From Spirochaetaceae bacterium (lineage in GTDB: Bacteria; Spirochaetota; Spirochaetia; Treponematales; Breznakiellaceae), in contig JAITCP010000134.1 of NCBI GenBank assembly GCA_031283025.1, forward strand, positions 1-9,726: 9,726 nucleotides of DNA. Direction: 5' to 3'. Under the pieces are notes generated by a model. That model searched no databases, had not been told where the DNA came from, and saw nothing but the letters and a program-made list of their open reading frames with translations. Positions 1 through 7,271 of the stretch are shown here, in pieces (the stretch's first letter is position 1; each line of letters starts with the position of its first letter). The translations under genes and the position numbers were made by a program.

Positions 1-234
1 CATCCATTTACTAAAAAACAAATTGGTATTACTCAGTAAATCCCGGTAGTTGTTTACTGTAAGGGTAGAAGGAATCAACCGCGCTCCCAGAAGGGAACGG
101 GCAGGGTTAAAAGAAGTAGCAATAATCCAGATAAAAGGAATTACCGCAAATGCAATAAGCGCCAGCGCAATTGCATATTTCATCAAATTGACAATCCACT
201 TGTTGACGATATGCCTGTTTAACTGTTTTCCCAT
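1..234 (-). CDS. malG: Maltose-type ABC transporter permease MalG, N-terminal part (runs off the left edge)
   Basis: Only the first 78 codons are in the window; the frame is open to base 1. The protein begins MGKQLNRHIVNKW, followed by one hydrophobic span at about residues 18-40 and then a periplasmic stretch with the pattern TSFNPARSL...LIPSTLTVNNYRDLL. That layout (short cytoplasmic N-terminus, TM1, then 'T.NNY..L') is typical of MalG-family permeases. MalG pairs with MalF to form the inner-membrane channel for maltose or maltodextrins. The start is supported by a good ribosome binding site, AAGGGAG, 6 nt upstream of the ATG, in the 18-bp gap after malF. It is the third gene of the malE-malF-malG unit. 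The EAA loop that contacts the ATPase lies outside the window, so the family call rests on the N-terminus and on context. Confidence 0.88.
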   Translation of the reverse strand, partial: MGKQLNRHIVNKWIVNLMKYAIALALIAFAVIPFIWIIATSFNPARSLLGARLIPSTLTVNNYRDLLSNTNLFFSKWM

Positions 235-252
235 TCAATACTCCCTTGCCTG

Positions 253-1740
253 TCACGATTCCTTGATGGTTTTTGTATTCAAAGTCTGGAAGAATACCAT
301 CAACGCCACCAGAATAAAAAGCATTACCGTAATAGCCGCAGAAAAACCGTAATCGGCGGCGTTGGAAGAGCTAAAGCCCAAACGGTAAATAAACGAGATC
401 AGCAGATCCGTATAACCCATGGGCACCGCCGTATCCGCCATTGCGGGCAGTCCGGCGTTAAAGCCCCAGACCAGGGTAAAGTTGTTAAAGTTGAAACAGA
501 AAGATGCAATCACAAGGGGGGCCAAAATGCGCATCACCAAAGGCAGAATAATTTTTATAACGACAGAAAACGGACTTGCCCCGTCAATTGCGGCAGCCTC
601 AAAAAGGTCCTTGGGTATGGCCTTGAGCGCTCCGGAGGCCAGCACGTAAAAATAAGGGTACGACAAATATACGTTGATCAGGATCAGGGCAAAACGGGTC
701 CAGCCTACATCGGTAAAGAACCGGGGAGAAGAGCCAAAAATATTGGTGATTAACGTTGTAACCAAACCCATATTTTCATTAAGCAAGCCCCGCCATACCA
801 TGATAGAAACCAATACCGGAATAGGATAAGGCACAATAAGTAATGTCCGGATAATCCGCCGGTATTTTAAATCTTCAAAGAGCAGGGCGATCATCATGCC
901 AAGGGCAAAACTCGCCAACACGGAAAAAAGGGAAAACATGGTATTCCAAATGAGTATCCCCAACACCGGTTTCAAAAAACCCGGATTACCCAAAAAACGG
1001 GTGTAATTATTCCAGCCTATGCCAACCATGTAACCGGAAGTTAAGGTTTTGCCTGATTGGGATGTAAAAGTCCCTTTCGCTTCCCGATATACTTCCCCGG
1101 TTCGGTTATCGGTAAATGTATTCTCTGCGTCGTCATAACTGTATGCGGGCAGTTGTACGGATGCTTCCTGGAGAGAGATGACTTTGACGACCGTCGGCGG
1201 ACGGCCAAAATCAATTTTCCCCAATATTTGCAGATTCTGCATGGTTTCCGCCTGATTTAATTTTACAAAATTGTCAATTACATTAGGAGGTTCCTGCAAA
1301 TCCCGCTCTTCGGGAACACCGTCGGGTTTAACGGTAAAAAAACCCTCATCGTGCCGGAGCAACAGCATAAAATCTTTTCCTTTCCGGTAGACCGTATAGG
1401 CCCATGAGCCGCCCTCATCCGGGCTGTACATCTCCTCTGAAAGCCGCCGGATAACTTGAGCTTTGGTCAAAAGGTGGCCGCCGCTCATATTGGTAAAGGA
1501 AAGATAGACAGTGTAAAAAATGGGATACACGGTAAACAGTACGGCCATCACCAGCCCGGCGGCAACCCAGCGCCAGGCGGTGAGTGATTTTCGCAGCAAA
1601 ATAAGGGTAACAAAGCATGTTACCGCTCCTACAAAGATTCCAAAAGCGAAAAAGCCGTCTCTGAAAAGCCGGAACATGAAGTAGCAGCCAAAGAAACATA
1701 AAACTACTGTCCCGGCAATCCGGAAAATCTGCTTAATCAT
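253..1740 (-). CDS. malF: Maltose-type ABC transporter permease MalF
   Basis: This is an integral-membrane subunit of a MalEFGK-type sugar importer, 495 aa. Three hydrophobic spans lie near residues 5-26, 29-49 and 57-82. A large hydrophilic periplasmic region follows (about 83-255), corresponding to the P2 loop that in E. coli MalF clasps the binding protein. The core permease helices run from about 258 to 486. The EAA motif that docks on the ATPase is visible at 381-400 (EAAAIDGASPFSVVIKIILP), and the family pattern TDLLISFIYRLGF is at 444-456. Length is close to E. coli MalF (514 aa). The ATG lies 4 bp after the malE stop and has no obvious Shine-Dalgarno sequence, so translation is probably coupled to malE. 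The substrate could be maltose, maltodextrin or another alpha-glucoside; sequence alone does not settle this. Confidence 0.92.
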   Translation of the reverse strand: MIKQIFRIAGTVVLCFFGCYFMFRLFRDGFFAFGIFVGAVTCFVTLILLRKSLTAWRWVAAGLVMAVLFTVYPIFYTVYLSFTNMSGGHLLTKAQVIRRLSEEMYSPDEGGSWAYTVYRKGKDFMLLLRHDEGFFTVKPDGVPEERDLQEPPNVIDNFVKLNQAETMQNLQILGKIDFGRPPTVVKVISLQEASVQLPAYSYDDAENTFTDNRTGEVYREAKGTFTSQSGKTLTSGYMVGIGWNNYTRFLGNPGFLKPVLGILIWNTMFSLFSVLASFALGMMIALLFEDLKYRRIIRTLLIVPYPIPVLVSIMVWRGLLNENMGLVTTLITNIFGSSPRFFTDVGWTRFALILINVYLSYPYFYVLASGALKAIPKDLFEAAAIDGASPFSVVIKIILPLVMRILAPLVIASFCFNFNNFTLVWGFNAGLPAMADTAVPMGYTDLLISFIYRLGFSSSNAADYGFSAAITVMLFILVALMVFFQTLNTKTIKES

Positions 1741-1744
1741 TTTG

Positions 1745-2953
1745 CTATCGATTCAAAATTTGGGCCTTGGCATTCTGTAACGCATCCGCAGGAGATCTTT
1801 CACCGGAAAAAGACAGCGCAGCAGCGGCGACCCACGCATCCCATACATTACCCATTTCGGGAATTGACGGCATGGGTACGGCGCTTACACCGGCGGCGTT
1901 AAATCCCTTGGTATCGCTGTCTCCGCTGTTTTCAAATATGGATTTCCACGCGGAAGGACGTTGTTCGGCATCGAAAATAGCCTGCATATTTTCCTGTCTG
2001 GCGATAAAATCCACCGCGAACGATTGAGCCAGCAATTTACGCGGGCTGGCGGAACTGATAATCATGCCCTGGACTCCCAGGAAAGGATTGCTCGCCGGGC
2101 CGCCTTTTTTCACCGCGGGAAACTTGCTGATGGCGTAAGGTACACCGGCTGTTCTGAAACGGGTGAGCGCCCAGGGTCCGGTCATACAAAAAGGCGCTTT
2201 GCCGCTCTCGAACAGCACATGAGCCGCATCCCAGTCAATGTTTTCGGGAACTAACTTCTGTTTTACCAGAGACGTAAGGAATTCCAACCCCGCCGTAAAG
2301 CCAGGATCCGCTATAAGGACTTGTTTTCCATCCAGACTTCCGTCATTCTTTTTACCGAAAATCGCCCCGCCAAAACCATCATACACAGGGTATGCATTAT
2401 AAGTGGCATCGGGAAGGCCCATCATAACCTCGGCCTTTCCGGTCTTTATCAGGTTTTCGGCCAAGGCTACTGCGTCATCCCATGTTTCAGGTGGAGCGGG
2501 AATCATGGTGGTATTGTAGAAAAATCCGATGTTTTCCACTGCCAAAGGTACGCCGTAAAGTTTCCCGTTGTAATTAAACCCATCCAGCGCCGGTTCCAGG
2601 TAAGAACTTTTCTTTGCGCCAAGGTTTATTTCCGTTACCATACCGTTTTCAACCAGGGCCCCCAGATTATCATGGGGGATAATGGCAATATCGGCGCACT
2701 CCTCCCCGCCGGAAGCCAGCAGGAATTGGTTGCGGATCTGCCCAAGATCAACCATGGAAACTTCCACCGACACGCCGAACTCAGCTTCAAATTTCTTGCC
2801 CAGTTCATTAAGCACTTCAATACGGCCGGCATCGTATACCCAGAATGTGAGCTTCTCCGGTGTTTTAGCCTCAGTTTTTTTGGTGCAGGATACCGTAAGA
2901 ACCAGCATCAAAACCAACAGACATACAGTAAGAACCTTAACAATTTTCTTCAT
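1745..2953 (-). CDS. malE: Maltose/maltodextrin-binding lipoprotein (MalE-like)
   Basis: This is the extracytoplasmic solute-binding protein of the importer, 402 aa. The N-terminus is a lipoprotein signal: MKK, a hydrophobic core, then LTVSC with Cys23 as the likely lipidated residue. The lipobox is relaxed, as is common in spirochaetes. The mature protein shows MalE-family landmarks: FWVYDAGR at 37-44, LGKKFEAEFGVSV at 51-63, ADIAIIPHD at 87-95, YGVPLAVENIGFFYN at 133-147, MTGPWALTRF at 257-266 (MalE has GPWAWSN), PFLGVQGMIISSASP at 290-304, and PSIPEMGNVWDAW at 362-374. The start is fixed by AAGGAGG 9 nt upstream. It is the first gene of malE-malF-malG and sits behind a promoter with a strong operator-like inverted repeat. 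The family is clear, but specificity (maltose, maltodextrin or trehalose) is inferred. Confidence 0.92.
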   Translation of the reverse strand: MKKIVKVLTVCLLVLMLVLTVSCTKKTEAKTPEKLTFWVYDAGRIEVLNELGKKFEAEFGVSVEVSMVDLGQIRNQFLLASGGEECADIAIIPHDNLGALVENGMVTEINLGAKKSSYLEPALDGFNYNGKLYGVPLAVENIGFFYNTTMIPAPPETWDDAVALAENLIKTGKAEVMMGLPDATYNAYPVYDGFGGAIFGKKNDGSLDGKQVLIADPGFTAGLEFLTSLVKQKLVPENIDWDAAHVLFESGKAPFCMTGPWALTRFRTAGVPYAISKFPAVKKGGPASNPFLGVQGMIISSASPRKLLAQSFAVDFIARQENMQAIFDAEQRPSAWKSIFENSGDSDTKGFNAAGVSAVPMPSIPEMGNVWDAWVAAAALSFSGERSPADALQNAKAQILNR

Positions 2954-2962
2954 TTACTCATT

Positions 2963-2969
2963 CCTCCTT
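2963..2969 (-). promoter_or_regulatory. Ribosome binding site of malE
   Basis: AAGGAGG on the minus strand, 9 nt before the malE ATG. Its first two bases are also the end of the inverted-repeat arm, so an RNA hairpin formed by that repeat would abut the ribosome binding site. Confidence 0.8.
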
Positions 2970-3000
2970 ATCAACACGTGTTGTCTACACGTGTTGATAA
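2968..3000 (-). promoter_or_regulatory. Double operator-like inverted repeat in front of malE
   Basis: Two perfect 13-bp arms, TTATCAACACGTG (2968-2980) and CACGTGTTGATAA (2988-3000), flank a 7-bp spacer. Each end also contains its own palindrome: CAACACGTGTTG (2972-2983, perfect) and CTACACGTGTTG (2985-2996, one mismatched pair), with centres 13 bp apart. Palindromes with a central CG are characteristic of LacI/GalR-family operators, and such regulators commonly control sugar importers. The repeat starts just after the -10 element and covers the expected transcription start, so bound repressor would block initiation. No regulator gene is in the window, so the protein is unknown. An alternative is an RNA hairpin at the very 5' end of the malE leader. 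Confidence 0.75.
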
Positions 3001-3003
3001 TTT

Positions 3004-3032
3004 AGATTAGTACGCAAATTCAGGGCTGTCAA
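3004..3032 (-). promoter_or_regulatory. Promoter of the malEFG unit
   Basis: On the minus strand, TTGACA (3027-3032) is a perfect sigma-70-type -35 box. It is followed by a 17-bp spacer and TAATCT (3004-3009), which keeps positions 1, 2 and 6 of the -10 consensus. Transcription would begin at about 2997-2998, inside the first operator arm. The only other minus-strand gene upstream ends at 3125, and no clear terminator is seen between, so some read-through is possible. Confidence 0.7.
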
Positions 3033-3124
3033 CAAAAAAATATGAAAAAGCAGGAAAATTATGAAATTCTTTCATTATATAGAGGCTCTTTTGGGGTAAT
3101 GCTTAATACGTTCAAAACCTTCCT

Positions 3125-5197
3125 CTACTCCAGCGGGGCAAAGTAGCCAATCCTGTCGCGTCCGGAGCGTTCCATAAGGTACACTTCCGCTTCTACGGTA
3201 AGCAGATCCCTGCCAAAATTGGTTGGAAGGGCCGAATGGTAACGCAGGGAATAGGAGCCGGAACCTTTTGTACCTATAGACTTGATGGCAGGCCCTACCC
3301 CGCTGCTCTGGTACAGGTAAACAACTTCTCCCCCGGTTTCTTCGCACAGGTAACGGAACTCTTCCCTTGCCTTGCCGTCCAGGATAACGGCATAAAAAGC
3401 GGTGCCGTTATTCGCAAGGTAGGCGGCCAATTCTGAAAGGTTGTATTGTTCAAAGGCCAAGTCTCCCATAACTCCGGAAGAAATAAACACCACAGCCCGT
3501 TTTTTTTCACCCGCCAAAAGATCAGATGCGGCCAGCCGTATGGCCGTATCAAAACGCCACCGGGGGCTAAAAGCGCCGCCGTGGGCCGCCGCCGCCAGAG
3601 TGGAGGGCGTAAAGCGTTCTTTTACCGGGGTTTCTCCGGCGGAAATTACCGACACTATGCGGGGGCTAACGTCATTGATGTCCCTTAAAGCCGCCGCCAG
3701 ATCGTCTTTAACCAGTGAAGTCCGGTCTGATTTTTCCATTACCACCGATACATCATAATTTCTTAACAGATAGGCGGCACCCATATATTCCTGCCGGGAT
3801 ACCGGGCGGTTCCGTTCAGAAAGGAGAAAGTTACGCTGATCCAGCCCCACCACGGGCCGGCGGCGGCTGTCCTGAACGGAAAGCTCCACCGTTACCTGGG
3901 GAAAGTTATCGGCAATTACCCGATCTATCTGGACAAAGAAGCCGGAAGCCATGTCTTCCGCGGAACACATCACCGCAACTTCATCTTCCCGGAAATTGGC
4001 GGCCAGGATGACACCGTTACTGTCAATTGCCGCGCCGGTGATCCGGGCCTTGGCCCCCACAACGCCCAGTTCCCGTATTATAGAAGAATCCGGATCGATA
4101 AGAAGCACCCGATTGGTATCCGCCACCAGAAGCCTGCCCTGATTAGTACCCGGACGGGGGATCACCCTTATGCTTTCCGGGCCGCTCAAGCCGCCTTCTG
4201 TCAGAATTCCCTGGTAGCTTCCGTTCCGATCAAAAATATGTATCTGCTTTGACACGCCGTCCGCAATAAAAACCCGCTCATCCATGCAGGCAATGCCCGT
4301 GGGTGAAAGAAAACCGCCAAAGCCCCAAGTCCGCCGGCCAAAGGAAAAGAGGAATATGCCTTCCGGATCAAATTTGGAAACCCGCCGGTTGCCGTAATCC
4401 ACCACGTAAAGATACCCGTCTCCATCTACAGCAAGATTTTGCGGGCCCACAAACTGCCCGTCTGCTATGCCCCGGCTCCCCACATAGGAAAGCCAGCGCC
4501 CTTCCGCGTCCAGAACGCTGACCCGCCCACCCCGGAATTCGGAAACATAGAGTTTCCCGTCCGGGGAACGCGCCACGTCATAGGGGCGGTCAAAACCGTT
4601 GAAGGGACCCCGGACACGCTGACGGATAAGCCCGTTTACGTCTATCCGCACCAGCTCATTGCTGCCGTAAGCTACAACCCAGGAGGTGCCGTCTTCCAAA
4701 GGCAGTACAGCTGTTGGCTGGCGGAAAAAAATGCCGGTGCCGACTCTGCCGGGATAGCGGCCCGATTCCACATAGCGCAGCCCTTCTTCCGTAAAGGGAA
4801 GAAAACTCCGCCGGCTGCGGACTGTTTCTATACGGCTGCGAAGGAGTATTTCTTCTGATGATGACGAACTGCGTTCTGCGGCAAAGGTCCACTGCCGTAT
4901 GGCGGTATCTTCAAAACCGGAACGGTAATAGGATCGTCCCAGCCAATCGAGGATCAAAGGTTCCCCGGGCCGGAATGAATTGGCACGTTCAAACGCGTTA
5001 ATTGCTTCATTGTAGGAAAAACGGTAATATGCCTGAACCCCAATGCGGAATTCGCTCTGCGCGTTTATTGTTTCAGAAAGCGTGGAATTCCCCTGGGGCA
5101 AAAAATTCGGCCCCCGGTCAGCCCTTTCAGCCTGCGCTCCCAATACGGAAACTGCCAAAAGAAGCATGGGAAGCGCCGCAAAGGGTAATTTCCTCAT
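3125..5197 (-). CDS. Secreted protein with TPR-like, NHL beta-propeller and vWA-like regions
   Basis: 690 aa, function unknown. Residues 1-23 form a signal peptide (MRK, hydrophobic core, then VLGAQA), so it is exported to the periplasm or surface; no lipobox Cys is present. Residues about 46-110 contain TPR-like helices (FRIGVQAYYRFSYNEAINAFERA, then LDWLGRSYYRSGFEDTAIRQW). Residues about 155-400 carry NHL-type propeller repeats, for example RPYDVARSPDGKLYVSEFRGGRVSVLD at 204-230, with a second similar unit at 252-276 (PQNLAVDGDGYLYVVDYGN...). Residues about 480-640 resemble a von Willebrand A domain: DVSVVMEKS at 482-490, VVFISSGV at 569-576, FYAVILDG at 601-608. The metal site looks incomplete, since the DxSxS motif lacks its second Ser. 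It is the last gene of the kinase-TPR unit, with a 4-bp gap from the TPR gene. A scaffold or surface-binding role is plausible but unproven. Confidence 0.88.
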   Translation of the reverse strand: MRKLPFAALPMLLLAVSVLGAQAERADRGPNFLPQGNSTLSETINAQSEFRIGVQAYYRFSYNEAINAFERANSFRPGEPLILDWLGRSYYRSGFEDTAIRQWTFAAERSSSSSEEILLRSRIETVRSRRSFLPFTEEGLRYVESGRYPGRVGTGIFFRQPTAVLPLEDGTSWVVAYGSNELVRIDVNGLIRQRVRGPFNGFDRPYDVARSPDGKLYVSEFRGGRVSVLDAEGRWLSYVGSRGIADGQFVGPQNLAVDGDGYLYVVDYGNRRVSKFDPEGIFLFSFGRRTWGFGGFLSPTGIACMDERVFIADGVSKQIHIFDRNGSYQGILTEGGLSGPESIRVIPRPGTNQGRLLVADTNRVLLIDPDSSIIRELGVVGAKARITGAAIDSNGVILAANFREDEVAVMCSAEDMASGFFVQIDRVIADNFPQVTVELSVQDSRRRPVVGLDQRNFLLSERNRPVSRQEYMGAAYLLRNYDVSVVMEKSDRTSLVKDDLAAALRDINDVSPRIVSVISAGETPVKERFTPSTLAAAAHGGAFSPRWRFDTAIRLAASDLLAGEKKRAVVFISSGVMGDLAFEQYNLSELAAYLANNGTAFYAVILDGKAREEFRYLCEETGGEVVYLYQSSGVGPAIKSIGTKGSGSYSLRYHSALPTNFGRDLLTVEAEVYLMERSGRDRIGYFAPLE

Positions 5198-5201
5198 TCA
5201 G

Positions 5202-5885
5202 CTAGTCCTTTCCAACCACAAGTTTTATGTGTTTTTTTATTTCTTTGTGGTTGGGGGCCAATTCAAAGGCACGCCGCAGCCATGATCTGGCTTCTGCTAT
5301 GTTGCCGTTTTTATAATAAGCCCAGCCCAGGGAATCGAGATAAGCGGCGCTCTTTGGTTTTTTGTCTACCGCTTTTCGGCAGAGCGATATTCCCCGCCTG
5401 ACATCAATATCCGAATCCGCCAGTATATATCCCAAACCGTTAAGGGCGGTGGTATTATCCTTGTCCATCTCCAGGGCCTTTTCATAATAATCCACCGCTT
5501 TTTGATACAGACGCTGCACCCAAGCGGCATACGCCATGGTAGTGTAAATCTGGACAGATTCGTAGCCGCCCTTTACCAGCCGGCTTAGTTCAAATTCCGC
5601 CAGTTTGGACCGATCTGAAATAACATAGATATATGCCAGGGTTAAACGGCACTGGTACACCCGGAGGGGATCGTTGCAGGATGTTACAACCTGTTCCAGA
5701 TACAAGAGGGCGTCGTTAAAGCGTTCCATTTTGGTATAGCAGAGCCCCAGGTAATAGGCCAGTTCGACATTGTCATCCGGTTCAAAATGAGCGGTGTCGA
5801 GCCGCAGAAATTCCTCCAGCGCCTTGTCCCATCGTTTCATTTTGAAGAGCCGGATACCTTCTTCCAGGGATGTATGGACAGCCAT
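5202..5885 (-). CDS. TPR-repeat protein
   Basis: 227 aa, no signal peptide or membrane segment, so probably cytoplasmic. It is almost entirely tetratricopeptide repeats: about residues 4-37, 40-73, 112-145, 146-178 and 179-213. The last is the clearest (YLDSLGWAYYKNGNIAEARSWLRRAFELAPN), and the one at 112-145 ends in YYEKALEMDKDN. TPR arrays are protein-protein interaction scaffolds; no catalytic domain is seen and the partner is unknown. The ATG is 3 bp after the kinase stop, with AAAAGG as ribosome binding site inside the kinase end, and its own stop is 4 bp before the secreted NHL/vWA gene. That spacing implies co-transcription and probably translational coupling. Its neighbour also starts with TPR-like helices, so the two may act together. 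Confidence 0.88.
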   Translation of the reverse strand: MAVHTSLEEGIRLFKMKRWDKALEEFLRLDTAHFEPDDNVELAYYLGLCYTKMERFNDALLYLEQVVTSCNDPLRVYQCRLTLAYIYVISDRSKLAEFELSRLVKGGYESVQIYTTMAYAAWVQRLYQKAVDYYEKALEMDKDNTTALNGLGYILADSDIDVRRGISLCRKAVDKKPKSAAYLDSLGWAYYKNGNIAEARSWLRRAFELAPNHKEIKKHIKLVVGKD

Positions 5886-5888
5886 TTT

Positions 5889-7055
5889 CTACCTTTTAAC
5901 AATAAGCCGTGCGCCTGATGCAGGCTTGAAATCATAGACCAGGGGATGAAACCCAAAAATCCTTTCATAATCTTCCAGCCGCTTACGGTACTGTTCCAGA
6001 GCGCTTTCCTTAAGGATAGTGTAGGTACAGCCGCCAAAACCCGAACCGGTCATGCGGGATGCGGCAACCCCTTCAATTTCCTGTGCCCGTTTTACCAGCC
6101 AGTCAATTTCCGGGCAGGAGACTTCGAATAAATCTCTAAGGCTTTCATGGGAATGAAAAATTGCTTTGGAAAGCTCCGCTATGTCAGCGGTCTGCAAGGC
6201 TTCCACCGCCTCCCTAATCCGTTGGTTTTCTTCTACAATGTGGAGGGAACGGCGGCGTATCTCCTCCCTTAAATCGCCCATAGATTCCAGAAGATCGGAC
6301 GGTACATAATCCCTGAAACTTTCACCCTGCCGCTTCCGGGTCAAGATTTCCAATCCCTGCCGGGCGTCTTCCCTCCGCTGTTTAAGCTCTTCCTCTACGC
6401 CCATACGGGGAACACGGGAATCCAGAAGGAGCATTTTGTAACGGCCATAGGGGGATTTAAATTTGGCCACTCTGCCGGTTTTTTCATCGATCACCAGAAA
6501 ATGGTCTTTCTTTGCATTAAAGGCGATAAGGTAATCGACCGGGTTTACCCCTTCCCGGCCCAAAAATTCCGTCTCTGCGCGGATAAGTTTTTGTATCAAT
6601 CCCCTGTCTGTAACCGAGGCCTTGAAAAATCTCCTAAGGGCAACTGCGGCGGCGGCTTCAATGGCCGTTGAAGAGGCAAGGCCGGCCTGCTGGGGTATGT
6701 TCCCGGATATGGTAAAATTTAGCCCCTTAACGGAAAAACCCGCTTCCGCAAAGATATGTATGGCAAGTTTGATATAGTTGGCCCAGCGGTCTTCCCGCTT
6801 GTATTTAAGGTTTATAAGAGTAGTACGCTTCCGTTCACTCAGATCGGCGGCAAAAAAGCGGAAGGAGTTGTCTTTTCGGGAGCTTACGGCAACCTGGACA
6901 GATCGGTTAATGGCAGAGGAAAGGTATAATCCTGCTCCGATTTCCCCATGCTCGCCCAGATAATGAAGCCTTCCGGGAGCTTCAGCAATAACCACCTGTT
7001 CAGAATTGCCACTCAATTCGTATTCGGCACGATGGATGGTACCAATATCCTGCAT
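5889..7055 (-). CDS. galK: Galactokinase-family GHMP kinase
   Basis: 388 aa, the usual length of galactokinase, which phosphorylates galactose at C1 using ATP (first step of the Leloir pathway). The GHMP motifs are all present. Motif 1 is APGRLHYLGEHGEIGAG (26-42), with candidate catalytic Arg29 and sugar-site Glu35-His36. Motif 2 is IPQQAGLASSTA (120-131), the phosphate-binding loop. PVDYLIAF (172-179) gives candidate catalytic Asp174. Motif 3 is SRMTGSGFGGC (333-343). Galactokinase-specific stretches HIVEENQRIREAVEAL (272-287) and HESLRDLFEVSCPEIDWLV (303-321) are clear. The odd point is Glu38 where galactokinases have the sugar-contacting Asp of GEHxD, so the substrate may not be plain galactose. 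No galT or galE is nearby. The start has GAGG 11 nt upstream; there is no better start. It heads a three-gene minus-strand operon. Confidence 0.87.
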   Translation of the reverse strand: MQDIGTIHRAEYELSGNSEQVVIAEAPGRLHYLGEHGEIGAGLYLSSAINRSVQVAVSSRKDNSFRFFAADLSERKRTTLINLKYKREDRWANYIKLAIHIFAEAGFSVKGLNFTISGNIPQQAGLASSTAIEAAAAVALRRFFKASVTDRGLIQKLIRAETEFLGREGVNPVDYLIAFNAKKDHFLVIDEKTGRVAKFKSPYGRYKMLLLDSRVPRMGVEEELKQRREDARQGLEILTRKRQGESFRDYVPSDLLESMGDLREEIRRRSLHIVEENQRIREAVEALQTADIAELSKAIFHSHESLRDLFEVSCPEIDWLVKRAQEIEGVAASRMTGSGFGGCTYTILKESALEQYRKRLEDYERIFGFHPLVYDFKPASGARLIVKR

Positions 7056-7100
7056 TTGCCTAAAAACCTCACCTCACGGCACAAACTACAGGCGTACCGT

Positions 7101-7106
7101 ATTATA
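7101..7106 (-). promoter_or_regulatory. Candidate -10 box of the galactokinase operon
   Basis: A perfect TATAAT on the minus strand, 46 nt before the kinase start codon. No convincing -35 lies 16-18 bp upstream; that region falls inside the first large inverted repeat (7111-7145), so the promoter may need an activator or be controlled by a factor binding the repeat. Confidence 0.5.
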
Positions 7107-7110
7107 GTAG

Positions 7111-7145
7111 ACTTGTTCAAGAAACCGGTTGGTTCTTGAACAAGT
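7111..7145. repeat. Inverted repeat 1 of the triple cluster
   Basis: Perfect 13-bp arms ACTTGTTCAAGAA (7111-7123) and TTCTTGAACAAGT (7133-7145). Pairing can continue by two further C-G pairs after a single bulged A, leaving a GGTT loop. Each arm contains a smaller CTTG-NN-CAAG palindrome, so the element could also be read as two operator-like sites. It lies just upstream of the kinase -10 box. Confidence 0.8.
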
Positions 7146-7148
7146 GAA

Positions 7149-7169
7149 GCAAAATACTGCGTATTTTGC
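7149..7169. repeat. Inverted repeat 2 of the triple cluster
   Basis: Perfect 9-bp arms GCAAAATAC (7149-7157) and GTATTTTGC (7161-7169) with a TGC loop. It starts 3 bp after inverted repeat 1. Its sequence is unrelated to the other two repeats. Confidence 0.8.
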
Positions 7170-7181
7170 ATTTTCAGCAGT

Positions 7182-7213
7182 AAGTCTCTAAAAACTGAAG
7201 TTTTTAGAGACTT
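7182..7213. repeat. Inverted repeat 3 of the triple cluster
   Basis: Perfect 14-bp arms AAGTCTCTAAAAAC (7182-7195) and GTTTTTAGAGACTT (7200-7213) with a 4-nt TGAA loop. No T-run follows on either strand, and both flanking genes point away from it, so it is not an ordinary terminator. Confidence 0.8.
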
Positions 7214-7271
7214 CTTATACAATAGCATAAAGGAAAAGGACATTTTATTCAATATTTTATAGTATGATTAT

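Noticed and set aside
2321..3010. 229-aa open frame on the plus strand
   Set aside because: It lies entirely antisense to malE and its control region; malE has clear homology, signal peptide and ribosome binding site, and the antisense product has no recognisable features.
3061..3075. ATGAAA-TTC-TTTCAT hairpin as terminator of the NHL/vWA gene
   Set aside because: The stem is only 6 AT-rich pairs and no T-run follows immediately, so it is too weak to call.
7111..7213. CRISPR-like array
   Set aside because: The repeats are inverted, differ from each other and have no spacers of regular length.
7013..7252. 79-aa open frame on the minus strand across the triple hairpins
   Set aside because: It is made of the palindromes themselves and overlaps the kinase start; not a plausible protein.
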